From: Alcanivoracaceae bacterium
GTDB lineage: Bacteria; Pseudomonadota; Gammaproteobacteria; Pseudomonadales; Alcanivoracaceae
Direction: 5' to 3'
Length of the DNA: 64,000 nt
Assembly: GCA_002706085.1 (NCBI GenBank)
Contig: PAJO01000021.1
Coordinates: 1-64,000 of the forward strand
Shown: positions 26,929 to 36,862 of the stretch, one piece after another
How the letters are laid out: the number at the start of each line of letters is the position of its first letter
Position numbering within the stretch: the first letter of the stretch is position 1
Translations under genes and position numbers: made by a program
The notes under the pieces: model-generated
What the model saw: the letters and a program-made list of their open reading frames with translations, nothing else
Told to the model about the DNA's origin: nothing
Databases searched by the model: none

Positions 26929-29900
26929 TTATGCCTGCTTGTTGATGGCAGCCACCAACGCATTGATTTCGGTGTAGACAGACCAACCATCGGCCTCAAG
27001 TTCTGGCTTCAACTCAACCTGGTCATCAAGCAGCAGCGCGATCCTGGCTTCTTCAAAAATCAGCTCTGCAATACCGATGACCTCACCCTCGCCATTCAGG
27101 ATATCGTCCCCCACCAAGGGGACTTCCGGCCAGACAACGGATACGCCGGCAAGCTGTTCAAGCACTTCTGGCTCCAGGTCTTCATACCATTCAGGTGAAG
27201 AAGGATCTTCTAATGAAGCCTCCTCAGGTTCCGGCCATAAAAGGCCAGCAGCAGAACCGTCGCTCTTTGACTTCGGCGTCCAAACATAGACAACAGGCAA
27301 AAACTGGATCCAGTTCAACAATGCCCATAGCCGCTGCCATTGATAGCGGGCCAGTTCATCGATGGATGCCCCACGGTGGTAACAAACACTCACCATCGCC
27401 TGATCCAGATCCACCCCGGTCAACAATTCCTTCCCGGCGACAAAGTCCAACGCCAAAACGGCATCGCTCTTGTCATCCTCGATCGAGACGGCACCCGCCA
27501 ACGCAATGGGGTCGGGTTTGCGGTCTGTGTAGGAGGCCGGGAGACCATGCAAACGATCAGCAATCTCCTGCCCGGTAGCCGGATTGGTTATTGCCCCTGC
27601 CGGCAGACACTGCAACACAAACAGCAAGGCCTGATTCGCAAGGGATACGGTATCCTGGCGGGCCAGGAAAACCATCAGCAACTCAAAGCTTGTTTTGCCC
27701 AAGTGCTCACCAAGGTGATCCTCCTTAGCAGCCTTGGCCAAGGCAGTGATGGCAGCATGGTTGCATTGCGGCGAAGTCATCCCGCTCGGCAATGGCACAT
27801 CGCAGGCCTTGTCTCCCATCACCTGATTCACGTCATACCAGTTGAGCGACCACACCACAAAACCGGCATGCATCAGGCTTTGCCGCTTCAGCAAATCCTC
27901 CTGAACCTTCCCGGCATGGTATTGATAGCCGTCGAGGAAAATGGCGACCGGCTTCAAGCCCCTGGCCGCAGGCCACAGCACGAAATCCGGCCTGCTGGAA
28001 AACTGGACGCCCTGTGCCATTCCCAGATCGACCTGAGGCTCAATTACATAAGCCCTCTCCCCAATAGTCAGCCGATAGCCATGCTTGCCATGCACCACAT
28101 CCTGATTGACGCGCACCTTCTGGCTGTCCACACATGACTGCCCCGAGAAGCGGGCAAGCGCTTCCGGAAAACGGGCTTCCAGCTCACTGTCCATCCAGGG
28201 GTTACCCGCCAGCGCGCTCAGGGATTGCTCACCCTCAACCCATTGATGCTGCCCCTCGACGATATCCTTGAGCATCTCCAGCGCCAGCGCCTTGCTGGTG
28301 CTCTCCATCCCATAGGCATTGCGATACTCAAGCAGGCAGCGGTAACAACCATCCATGGTGTTGTCATAGCAATCGCAGCCTGCCATCACCTCATAGGCCA
28401 TTTTGAAGACCGACTGCATGTTCTCCACATTGCTCAGCAATTCATGGAGATAACCGGTACCCCCCGGAACAGAGTCGTACAAGACCACGAAATAGCGACG
28501 CTCATCCGTTTCGCCAATGGGCTCGCTCTGTTGTGCCACCCGCAGATGATCAACCTTGCCACCGAATTTGCGCTTGAGCCCCAGTTGCAGCGCAGCCACA
28601 AAGGAGTTCACCTGCTCCTCGGTACCACCGGTAGAGAGACGAGGCAGCAGGATACGAAGCCCCTCGGAGGAAAAGTTCCTGTACAGGTAAAGACAGTTCT
28701 CGATCCCGGAGTCTTCCTTGCCGCCTGGCAGGGGCTTGGGCCCCTTGGAGAAACTGCAGCTCTTGAGATGCTCCGCTTGGGCTTTCCCAGACGCAGCCTT
28801 CTGGCTTTGCACGGACCCGCACTCACGGCACACCGGGAACCCGGTCCGCTGAAGCTGCTGACCTGCCACATCAAAATGCATTTCCTCACCCTGGCGGCGA
28901 CCGAAATTCACCTCCAGGAAGTTGGCGGAACGAATAAACTCGAAACCAAAGGGACGATCATCGTCATCCAGCACCCAGGTGATCTGGACATCCTCCGGTT
29001 TGAAATCAATCAGCATCTGCTTGTTGAAGAAGGCCGGCTCGCGATCATCCGAGTTGTCATCCAGCTGTGCATCCTTCGCATTGGTGAAGGCATACACCTG
29101 GGTCATCTTCAACATCTTGGTGCGGGCACTCTCGTCACCCCACTGGTGGGTATGACAGCGGGGACAACTCTTGTCCTGGAAACCGGAGCCAGGCACATCG
29201 GCTGGAGCGGAATAGTGACAACGGGGACAGAATCGCCAGTCCTGGATATTACGCCCCTTGGCGGTTTCTACCCGCGAGATTTTGACCTTGCGATTGCCGG
29301 CATAGAAAACGGATTCCGGTGCCAGCTCACTCAAGGCTGCCTGGGCCGGGCGCTGGTACTCGTACTCACGCTTGATGAACTCTTGCTGGACACCCTCACC
29401 CGCGCCGCCCTTCTCTGAGCGAAAAATCACAGAGTGCAGAGTCGTGCCCTCTTCAGGGAAGGCATAGTTGGGAAGCAACCCTTCATCGGTAAGAAAATTC
29501 AGAGTTTCCCGACGATTCAAGCGGATACGCATACTGCGATAACCCGCAGCCTCCCTCTCAAGCTCGGCAATCTCGGCCCGGGTGCTGTCATCCTGGGGGC
29601 GTTTTTTCAGCTTTTCGAGTAACTTGTCCAACTCCTTGATGGTAGCCGTCATTTGCTGACGTTCATCCGTCACCACCTTGAGCCGACCCACCACATACAG
29701 CTGCAAGTGATCATCCTTGTGCTCTGGGCCACCAAACAGATACTGACGAAGCAGCTCCAGCTCATCCCCTTCCAGCTCTGATGCCACATGCGCACTGAAG
29801 CCGTCCCAGATCTCCTGCATGTTGTGCTTCAGATAGTTCAGCAGGGTGTAGGGGAAACGGTCCTCCTGGGTTTTCTCCACCGCATCCAGCACCGGCTGCA

Positions 29901-32900
29901 TGGTCTTGGGTACCTGGTTGTCGCCTTTCGACTGGTGCGTCCAGCAGTCCATGGTATAAGCCAGCAGTTGACGGCGCAGCACATGGCGCGCCTTGAGAAA
30001 CACCGCAGGTGGTTCTACAGGGGTATCCAGCATTCGTCCCGGGTCGGCATAGAACACCAGGTCATGGGGGCGCCCGTTTGCCACAGTGAGCACGAAAGAG
30101 TTCCCGTCACGGCGCCCCCCCCGACCAACCCGTTGCAGGTAGTTGGCCTGCGCCGGAGGTACCGAGCACAACAACACACTGGAGAGATCACCAATATCGA
30201 TACCCATCTCCAGGGTTGGCGTAGCGGAAAGCAGGTTATATTCCCAGGGCTTTTCTCCCTTGATGAAACTCTTTTCCACCCGGTCTCGCTCGCCGGGCGC
30301 CAACAGCCCGGTATGCTCATGGGCAATCACGCGATGGATTTCTCCATGGCGATACAAATTGCGATAGAGCGACTCCCTTACAGGAACGCCGTGTTCATAG
30401 ACGAGCGAAGGGCTGGCCGCGCTGATCATTGGCAAGTTGATCCAGGCTTGCACCTGTTCGGCAGGCACATGCATTGGGCGATACCCCGGACACTCCACGC
30501 CATGAACATCCGTCGTCAGCGACAGACTCTCGGGATTAAGCATCCACACCCGAGCACCCCGCTCATTCAGCTCCTCAACCAGCAAGCCTGACTGACAAAG
30601 CGCCTCAAAGGCGGCAACCAGCACATGCTCCAACTGCTTGCGATCCACCAGGGAATCCGGATTCAGGCAATGCAGCCAGCGCTCATACCAGGTCTGAGTC
30701 CCCGAGTTCTGGGCCAGCAGTTCATAGCCTTCACCATTCTTAAGCGAAGGAAACTTCGGACGCGGGGAGCCCGGGCCGTAGTTGGGTACGAAACCAAGCA
30801 GATTCAGCATGTACGCCCTGCCCGCCTTCTCACGGTACAGACGCAGGTAGTCCATCCCAAATGCCCCCACGGAGACCAGGTGCTGAACCAAGCCGTGCAT
30901 GAACCTGGCTGCCGTCTCACCGCTGATGCGGTAGCCAAAGGTGTTATCCACAGTCTCGGCCCAGCTTTTGGCCACCTGGGCCACCGTCTCCTGTGGCCAC
31001 TGAATGGCCGCAATCCCCAGGCGATTCAGCGAACGCCCCACCTGGGAACGCCAGCCCAGATCTTCCAGCAACTGCCACAGCATCCGCTCACGGATCAGTT
31101 TGAGCAGCGGCGCCGGGTTACGTACTTCCCCGGTCAGCTCGAAATGCTCAAAATCCTTGAAGAAGCGTTTTTCCGGCGGCATGAATTCACGCAGGTATTT
31201 GTCAATCGACAACCGGCCATTACGGCCCTCGTACGCGAGCCAGTAGGCCTCGAACCGCTCGGGCAAAGACAACAGCGACAATGCCCCCGGCTCATCCTGC
31301 AGCAGCTGCGACAGGGCCATGCGTACATTGTTGTACCAGGTACGGGCGGCAAAAAAACCGGCCCGGTGGGTCGCATCCTGTACCGAGTCGCTAAATGTCA
31401 GCAGCTTGCGATCATCGTTGTCGCGGCTGCTGAATAACTGGTGAATGGCAACCGCACTCAGACTGGCAGCCCGGGCCCCGAATACCACGAGAGAAGAGCG
31501 GGCCGAACACCAGGGGCAATGCCGCTCATGGATGATGCGTTTTACATTGGCCTGTTGGGTTTCCTTGAGCATGTAAGGCTTGCTGACCCGCACCAGGGCA
31601 TCATTGCCCGCCTGGCAGCTCTTGCAGTCACCGGCATAATCCATTGCTGCCGTCTTGCCGCATTCCCGGCACACCTTGAAATGCTCAAGGTGAAAACCAC
31701 TCTGCGAAACGGCACCATCCTGCCAGGGCATCAGCAGGCTGGTTTCATGGTGGTTACTGAAGAATGAAGGGTAGATCTTGCCAAGATCTGTCTCGATCAT
31801 CTGGTCAGCAGGATGCCCGGCCTCCATCCGCGTCAGCCAGGCCGTGCCGTGACACTCCCGACACTGCACCAACGGCAGCCGGATATGCTGCTGATCCTTC
31901 GGCGGCTGGTCATCACCGAAGGACAGCAAAGGAAGAGCACCCGTTGCCGATGCATCCCCCTCTTCATCAGCCATTTCGGTATGGGAAGGCTCGCGCAGCG
32001 CGCCAACGATACGGCGCAACTCCCGGGACCAGAGCTGCAAGCGCAACTGCACAAAGGGCTGGCCGGTTTCCGCGCGGGCATGGGCCATCAGCGATAACAG
32101 GGCAATCAGGGCCTGCTCTGGCTGTTTGGCGAACTGGGGAGGAATCTGACCAGCAAGCCGCTGCACCAGATCAGAAAACGTGGGCGTCGGGCCAGACTTG
32201 AGCTGGCGCAACAGATTGGCCAGCTGGCCATGCTGCTTCAGCTCCCTGCCAAGGGCAATCCGGCCCGCCTTCTCCATCAGCGGGGCATCCGGCTCCTTGC
32301 TGAAATACAGGTCGTAGGCCTTGCCCAGGTATTGTTCGAGCCCTTGCTGCTGGGCTTCAATCAGAGCTTCCGGCCCAATTTCACGGTTAAGAATCAGAAA
32401 GCCGATATTGTCGAGGAAATCGGAATCCGACTTGCGCTGCTCAGCCACCACCGCATCGCGATTGAAACGGCTCGAGAAGATGTCTGAGGCATAGCCCAGC
32501 AGGGCATTGAGACTGTCTTCCCCGCCCAGGGTAGCCGAGGTACCCACACACAACAGTTTTTCTGGGCTCATGCCCAGGCGGGCACGCAGACGCCGGATCA
32601 GAAGAGAAAGATCGGTACCCTGAGCGCCATCAAAGGTATGCAGCTCGTCCACCACCAGATAGCGCAAGGTGTCAGGGCCATTGTGCGCCCACAACGTCTG
32701 ATCCTTGGGGCGCATCAGCAGATAGTCGAGCATCTTGTAGTTGGTCAGCAGAACATCCGGCGGGTTGCTGCGCAGGGTTTCCTTGTCGGTAATCACCTGA
32801 TCCTTACTCATGGCCTTGGAGCCCTGGCCATCGCCCCCCACAAACAGCCCCACCCGCAGGCCCTTCAAGGCCGCCTGCTCATGAATCACCTCGGCAAAAC

Positions 32901-33333
32901 GCTTGGCCTGGTCGCTGGCCAGTGCGTTCATCGGGTAAATCACAATGGCCTTGATGCCCTTGCCGTCTTCCCGCTGACAATGATCCAGGATGGGGTACAG
33001 GAAACACTCGGTCTTACCGGAGCCGGTGCCGGTGGCCACCAGCGTGTTGCCGCCCTTGCGATCCGACGCCAGTCGCTTCCAAGCCTGCTCCTGATGCGCA
33101 TAAGGAGGAAAGTCGGTATTGAAACCAGAGAAGAAATCCCGGCCACTGGTCCCGGAGAGGAAAGGCAGGCCCACCTGCACATAGGGCCCCTTGATAAAGG
33201 CTTCGCCACCCTGCTGCTCTTCCACCAGCCGCCGAAACTCCCCTTTGAACGGGGCCGTCTCGGTCTCGTAACCGGTAACGATGAACTCTTTCAGCGCCGC
33301 AGCGACTTCACTGGCCAACAAGCCGGGAATCAT
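26929..33333 (-). CDS. Giant DEAD/DEAH helicase with DUF1998 and C-terminal nuclease-like domain
   Basis: A 2134-residue protein, comparable to the DruE/DrmA-B class of defence helicases. Walker A TGTGSGKT is at 101-108, motif II DELH at 229-232 and SAT at 266-268. The second RecA domain has LSATPTLEMGIDIGDL and QRVGRGGRRDG. Several CxxC pairs suggest zinc-binding inserts. The DUF1998/MZB region (about 1530-1680) ends with the metal cluster CDCYDNTMDGCYRC. After it (about 1775-1840), RPDFVLWP, AIFLDGYQYH and then a GFVVWSLNWYDV strand resemble a Vsr/DUF559-type PD-(D/E)XK fold. The C-terminal 250 residues are unassigned. The gap to the HNH gene is 86 bases. Confidence 0.85.
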   Translation of the reverse strand: MIPGLLASEVAAALKEFIVTGYETETAPFKGEFRRLVEEQQGGEAFIKGPYVQVGLPFLSGTSGRDFFSGFNTDFPPYAHQEQAWKRLASDRKGGNTLVATGTGSGKTECFLYPILDHCQREDGKGIKAIVIYPMNALASDQAKRFAEVIHEQAALKGLRVGLFVGGDGQGSKAMSKDQVITDKETLRSNPPDVLLTNYKMLDYLLMRPKDQTLWAHNGPDTLRYLVVDELHTFDGAQGTDLSLLIRRLRARLGMSPEKLLCVGTSATLGGEDSLNALLGYASDIFSSRFNRDAVVAEQRKSDSDFLDNIGFLILNREIGPEALIEAQQQGLEQYLGKAYDLYFSKEPDAPLMEKAGRIALGRELKQHGQLANLLRQLKSGPTPTFSDLVQRLAGQIPPQFAKQPEQALIALLSLMAHARAETGQPFVQLRLQLWSRELRRIVGALREPSHTEMADEEGDASATGALPLLSFGDDQPPKDQQHIRLPLVQCRECHGTAWLTRMEAGHPADQMIETDLGKIYPSFFSNHHETSLLMPWQDGAVSQSGFHLEHFKVCRECGKTAAMDYAGDCKSCQAGNDALVRVSKPYMLKETQQANVKRIIHERHCPWCSARSSLVVFGARAASLSAVAIHQLFSSRDNDDRKLLTFSDSVQDATHRAGFFAARTWYNNVRMALSQLLQDEPGALSLLSLPERFEAYWLAYEGRNGRLSIDKYLREFMPPEKRFFKDFEHFELTGEVRNPAPLLKLIRERMLWQLLEDLGWRSQVGRSLNRLGIAAIQWPQETVAQVAKSWAETVDNTFGYRISGETAARFMHGLVQHLVSVGAFGMDYLRLYREKAGRAYMLNLLGFVPNYGPGSPRPKFPSLKNGEGYELLAQNSGTQTWYERWLHCLNPDSLVDRKQLEHVLVAAFEALCQSGLLVEELNERGARVWMLNPESLSLTTDVHGVECPGYRPMHVPAEQVQAWINLPMISAASPSLVYEHGVPVRESLYRNLYRHGEIHRVIAHEHTGLLAPGERDRVEKSFIKGEKPWEYNLLSATPTLEMGIDIGDLSSVLLCSVPPAQANYLQRVGRGGRRDGNSFVLTVANGRPHDLVFYADPGRMLDTPVEPPAVFLKARHVLRRQLLAYTMDCWTHQSKGDNQVPKTMQPVLDAVEKTQEDRFPYTLLNYLKHNMQEIWDGFSAHVASELEGDELELLRQYLFGGPEHKDDHLQLYVVGRLKVVTDERQQMTATIKELDKLLEKLKKRPQDDSTRAEIAELEREAAGYRSMRIRLNRRETLNFLTDEGLLPNYAFPEEGTTLHSVIFRSEKGGAGEGVQQEFIKREYEYQRPAQAALSELAPESVFYAGNRKVKISRVETAKGRNIQDWRFCPRCHYSAPADVPGSGFQDKSCPRCHTHQWGDESARTKMLKMTQVYAFTNAKDAQLDDNSDDREPAFFNKQMLIDFKPEDVQITWVLDDDDRPFGFEFIRSANFLEVNFGRRQGEEMHFDVAGQQLQRTGFPVCRECGSVQSQKAASGKAQAEHLKSCSFSKGPKPLPGGKEDSGIENCLYLYRNFSSEGLRILLPRLSTGGTEEQVNSFVAALQLGLKRKFGGKVDHLRVAQQSEPIGETDERRYFVVLYDSVPGGTGYLHELLSNVENMQSVFKMAYEVMAGCDCYDNTMDGCYRCLLEYRNAYGMESTSKALALEMLKDIVEGQHQWVEGEQSLSALAGNPWMDSELEARFPEALARFSGQSCVDSQKVRVNQDVVHGKHGYRLTIGERAYVIEPQVDLGMAQGVQFSSRPDFVLWPAARGLKPVAIFLDGYQYHAGKVQEDLLKRQSLMHAGFVVWSLNWYDVNQVMGDKACDVPLPSGMTSPQCNHAAITALAKAAKEDHLGEHLGKTSFELLMVFLARQDTVSLANQALLFVLQCLPAGAITNPATGQEIADRLHGLPASYTDRKPDPIALAGAVSIEDDKSDAVLALDFVAGKELLTGVDLDQAMVSVCYHRGASIDELARYQWQRLWALLNWIQFLPVVYVWTPKSKSDGSAAGLLWPEPEEASLEDPSSPEWYEDLEPEVLEQLAGVSVVWPEVPLVGDDILNGEGEVIGIAELIFEEARIALLLDDQVELKPELEADGWSVYTEINALVAAINKQA

Positions 33334-33419
33334 ATTCCACCTTTATTATCATCACATTCCTGGCCTGGCTCCCGCTTCCAGCAAGAGTCCACGCCTTTCT
33401 GCTACTCAACAGGGAAAGA

Positions 33420-34520
33420 CTACTGCTGCAATACCGTGGCAACCGTATCGCCACGCCACCCTGCCGCGGCAAGAATTTCAAGCTCCGCCTCATTATCCAC
33501 AATGGCATACTTCTGCCCGGGCCAGGATAACTGCGGAGTAATTACCACCTCACCCTTTCCGTTCTGGATATCACCAAACACTTCGGGAAGCGCACGCGCT
33601 GTGAGCATGATTTTTCGGGTGACACCGTCATAGGCGGTATCAATAAGCTCAAAAACCTCGTCCCACCCTGCAAGCGCAGCCAATAACCCCTGCTCGCGCC
33701 TCAGCCGCATAATGGTGTCCATGTCTGCACGAGAGACTGTCATCGAATCATGCATCGCCTGCTTGCGGTGGCAATCAATACACAAGGCCCGCAAGTTACT
33801 GGTCACATTGTTGTGCTTGTTGCCATCTTCATGGTGGCTGTGAAGCAGGTTTTTAGCGCTACCAAGGTTTACCAGGCATTCTTCGCATGTCCAGTTCTTG
33901 CTCGCCCTGAACGATCTTGAAATTTCAGCCCAATCCTCCGAATATGCACCCTTGCGGTTTGTGCCGCGCTTGGGCAAATAGCGAAACTTGGTACTGTACG
34001 TCTTGAAAAAGGCATCCAGAGTGAAGCCCTTGTAAATTGGCCCCCGAGTGGCGGGTGAAGACTGATAGCCCTGATAATTCAAATGACTGAGACAGTTCTT
34101 GCAGACTTTTAGCGCTGCCTCGCCCTCAACATAGCCGGAATAGGGATCCTGGCCGGAGACCTTGAACACCCCGCTAAGCTCATTGGTAATCACATAACGT
34201 TCAAATCGGCCTTTGCCGCGCATGTCATTCAGGGTACGGCAATCTGCTACATGGAATTTTCTTCCAACTTCCGGGTTATCAATGACATCCGACACCCTTC
34301 TTCCCTGATCAGGGATATACAGCAAAATCTGCCGCCCCTTGTAGGAAAGCAGCCCTCCCGTGGTTTCCAGATCTTCAAGATTGATCTCAATACCACGTTC
34401 CAACTGATCGTCAATCTCAAGATCCTGGGGATTCTCCATATCAAAGATGAAATCCCGCTCCTCTGCACCCATCTGCTTCACCGACTGCCAGAGAAGCCCA
34501 AAGTCCGTGCGGATCTTCAT
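33420..34520 (-). CDS. HNH endonuclease, ZorE-like candidate
   Basis: A 366-residue protein with an HNH nuclease at about residues 208-255: zinc Cys pair CEEC, catalytic LLHSHHEDGNKHNNVTSNL, and a second pair in LCIDCHRKQ. Both the His pair and the second-shell Asn are present. The gene begins inside the zorB stop (ATGA overlap), giving the order zorA-zorB-HNH. In type II Zorya the third gene, zorE, is an HNH nicking endonuclease, so that role is likely here. I rely on order and motif, not full-length comparison, so the ZorE name is tentative. Confidence 0.78.
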   Translation of the reverse strand: MKIRTDFGLLWQSVKQMGAEERDFIFDMENPQDLEIDDQLERGIEINLEDLETTGGLLSYKGRQILLYIPDQGRRVSDVIDNPEVGRKFHVADCRTLNDMRGKGRFERYVITNELSGVFKVSGQDPYSGYVEGEAALKVCKNCLSHLNYQGYQSSPATRGPIYKGFTLDAFFKTYSTKFRYLPKRGTNRKGAYSEDWAEISRSFRASKNWTCEECLVNLGSAKNLLHSHHEDGNKHNNVTSNLRALCIDCHRKQAMHDSMTVSRADMDTIMRLRREQGLLAALAGWDEVFELIDTAYDGVTRKIMLTARALPEVFGDIQNGKGEVVITPQLSWPGQKYAIVDNEAELEILAAAGWRGDTVATVLQQ

Positions 34521-35224
34521 TGCACGGTCTCCAGAATCTGCTTGATCTTGATTTCCGCGTTGGTAATTACCCGAAAGGTCACCCGTCGGCTGGCGCGGCC
34601 ATCCTCATTGCCTTGATCGTTCACAATCGGACGAGAGGAAGAGAAGCCTACCGCAGCCACATGAGCCTTGAGCCATTTCTGATAGGGGGCCACTTCGTCC
34701 AGGCCGTACACATACTCAAGCACATTACGGGTTCGCCCCTGGGAGAGCTGCATGTTCAGGAAGTAGGCATCCGAGGCACTGACGTGGCGATTCCAGACAC
34801 TGCTGGTATGGCCTTCAATGCGGACTTCATCAATTTCCTTGTTGAACCTGTCCAGCACCGTGATGTAACGAGGAAAAAAATCCGACAGCAGTTTTCGGTA
34901 ACGCCAGTTGATGGCCTCCTTTCCCTGCTCAAACAGGATATCTGGCGAATTGAAGGTAAAGGTGAGCGTATCCCGGTCAATATGGGCATTCCAGGTCTCA
35001 AGGTCCTTCTCAAACTCCCCGATGAGGGCATCATAGATGGCCACCTGCGTTTCCTGATAGGCCACCGCAATTTCCTTCACCTTGCGCTGCTCTTCCAGGG
35101 TGTTTCGCATCAGGGCAATGGCAATAAACAGGAACACCACCATCAGCCCCGCCATCAAATCCGATACAGATAGCCAATGGTGCTCTTCCTGTTCCGCAGC
35201 CCGGGTATTGAACAAGTCAGACAT
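34517..35224 (-). CDS. zorB: ZorB-like MotB/OmpA motor protein
   Basis: A 235-residue inner-membrane protein. One N-terminal membrane helix (about residues 24-42) is preceded by WLSVSDLMAGL, whose Asp matches the proton-binding Asp of MotB/ZorB. A linker with coiled coil is followed by an OmpA-like peptidoglycan-binding domain (about 105-230) with IEGHTSS, NMQLSQGRTRNVLEYV and GRASRRVTFRV. With ZorA it should form a proton-driven, cell-wall-anchored rotary complex that senses phage infection. Spacing to zorA is 10 bases. Confidence 0.85.
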   Translation of the reverse strand: MSDLFNTRAAEQEEHHWLSVSDLMAGLMVVFLFIAIALMRNTLEEQRKVKEIAVAYQETQVAIYDALIGEFEKDLETWNAHIDRDTLTFTFNSPDILFEQGKEAINWRYRKLLSDFFPRYITVLDRFNKEIDEVRIEGHTSSVWNRHVSASDAYFLNMQLSQGRTRNVLEYVYGLDEVAPYQKWLKAHVAAVGFSSSRPIVNDQGNEDGRASRRVTFRVITNAEIKIKQILETVQ

Positions 35225-35234
35225 GGTTCATACC

Positions 35235-36815
35235 TCAAGCATTGGTGATTGCGCGCATTTCACGGACCAGCTTCTGATAGTCCGCCGTGAACTGACCAGA
35301 AATTTGACCCAGCGCCCGGCCCATTTCCGACATCACGGTGCTGAGCTCTTTCTCCAATGAGGAGTCGATCATGCCGACCTGCTTTGTGACAGCATCCTTG
35401 GTATCCGACAGCGCATCCTCAACGGATTTACGCAGGCCAGCGAACACCCGTTGCGCCTCGTCGCTCTGCTTTTCTGCCATGCGTTCCAGATTGGCCTGGA
35501 ACTCCCGCTGGGCGTTACCCAGTTCGCTGGTCAGTTTCTGCCCCGCTTCCTTGAACTGCTTGCCGAGTTCCCCGTTCTGGGTGGTGATTTCCGCCATCAG
35601 GTTTCGGAAGTTGCTGTTCAGCTCGGTGACCAGATCGGAGAACTGCTGCTTCACTTCTTCACTGTTCTTGGCGATCACATCAGAACTAACCTGCAGTGAC
35701 TGATTGACGCGGGCACTGTTATCAACAAACTCCTGAGCCCCCTGCACGATGGCAGTCTGCAGCTTCTCACCGGCTTCCTGCATGCCACTGGAAATCTGCG
35801 TGGAGGCCTCCGTCACCCCCTTGAGGGTGGCGTCGATCTGCTCCTGAATCTGAGGCACCGCTTCTACAGCCTTGTCACGCATCTGGGCGAAGGATTCCAG
35901 ATGGCGGTCCAGCTCCTCAATCTGGTGCTGGTTTACCTCAAGCACATTGCGCAGTACCGCGAGGGATTCCGGGATTTTCTGGGTATCGCTGGCGATGGCA
36001 TTCACGGACGCTTCGGTCTGCCCAATGGCAGTCACACCCTGGGCATACTGCTCCACCATCTGGGCAATCTGCTCTTTGTACTTCTCCTGCCACTCCACCA
36101 GCTTGAAAACGGCCTCATTGAGCTGCTTGAAGTTCTCACCAAACTGCTCGGTCAGGTTATTGTTGAAATCCACAATTACCTGTTTCAGAGCCTCAATCAC
36201 TTGCTCCGTAGCCGACTTGGAGAGCATGTCGGCGAAGTCCTGCAGCTTGATCCACAATCGGGACTCGAATTCCTCAAAGGATTTCTGGTGCAGCTTGAAG
36301 TTGTCGTTGGTGTCAGAGCGGAGAAGCTTCATTTGCCCCGTGAGCGATGACTCGTCACCACTACCAATGGCTTCTTTCAGGGACACAATACCGTCACGCT
36401 GATCTTTCATGACGCCATACAACTCGGCGATACCGATACTGTCTTCATCGATGACCGAATCATCCTTCACGCTCAGCCAGCCAATGGTAATCAGCACCTT
36501 GTAAATCAGTGCCAGCAGCATACCCACCAGGCTAGTCAGGAAGGCGGTCTTCATCCCGGCAAGGAGCGATTCGATGCTGCCATCGATGTTTTTCACATCG
36601 AAGTCCAGCAACCCGGCCACAATACCGGTGAAGGTGCCCAGAATGCCCAGCGTGGTCAGCAGCGTGGGCGCATACTGGGTAAACCCGTGATGCTGGTTAC
36701 CCCGCTTCCACACGACAGCCATGCCAAAGACAACAACTAATACAGCGATGAAAATTTCGGTAAGCAACCCTGCCCCGATGGACGTAATTGCAAACTCAAT
36801 TGGAGAAGAAAACAT
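35235..36815 (-). CDS. zorA: ZorA-like MotA/ExbB motor protein with long coiled-coil tail
   Basis: A 526-residue protein. Membrane helices lie at about residues 14-36, 50-70 and 92-115, with GTFTGIVAGLL and SLLAGMKTAFLTSLVGMLLALI typical of MotA/TolQ/ExbB. After residue 130 it is a long coiled coil with many Gln/Glu-rich heptads, the cytoplasmic tail that distinguishes ZorA from MotA. The shorter tail than type I ZorA (about 730 residues) and the zorA-zorB-HNH order fit type II Zorya. It follows the patatin gene by 47 bases with a GAGG-type ribosome-binding site. Confidence 0.85.
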   Translation of the reverse strand: MFSSPIEFAITSIGAGLLTEIFIAVLVVVFGMAVVWKRGNQHHGFTQYAPTLLTTLGILGTFTGIVAGLLDFDVKNIDGSIESLLAGMKTAFLTSLVGMLLALIYKVLITIGWLSVKDDSVIDEDSIGIAELYGVMKDQRDGIVSLKEAIGSGDESSLTGQMKLLRSDTNDNFKLHQKSFEEFESRLWIKLQDFADMLSKSATEQVIEALKQVIVDFNNNLTEQFGENFKQLNEAVFKLVEWQEKYKEQIAQMVEQYAQGVTAIGQTEASVNAIASDTQKIPESLAVLRNVLEVNQHQIEELDRHLESFAQMRDKAVEAVPQIQEQIDATLKGVTEASTQISSGMQEAGEKLQTAIVQGAQEFVDNSARVNQSLQVSSDVIAKNSEEVKQQFSDLVTELNSNFRNLMAEITTQNGELGKQFKEAGQKLTSELGNAQREFQANLERMAEKQSDEAQRVFAGLRKSVEDALSDTKDAVTKQVGMIDSSLEKELSTVMSEMGRALGQISGQFTADYQKLVREMRAITNA

Positions 36816-36862
36816 GAAGCCCCACCCTCAAATAACGAAAACCAGACTCAACCCTATAGCAT

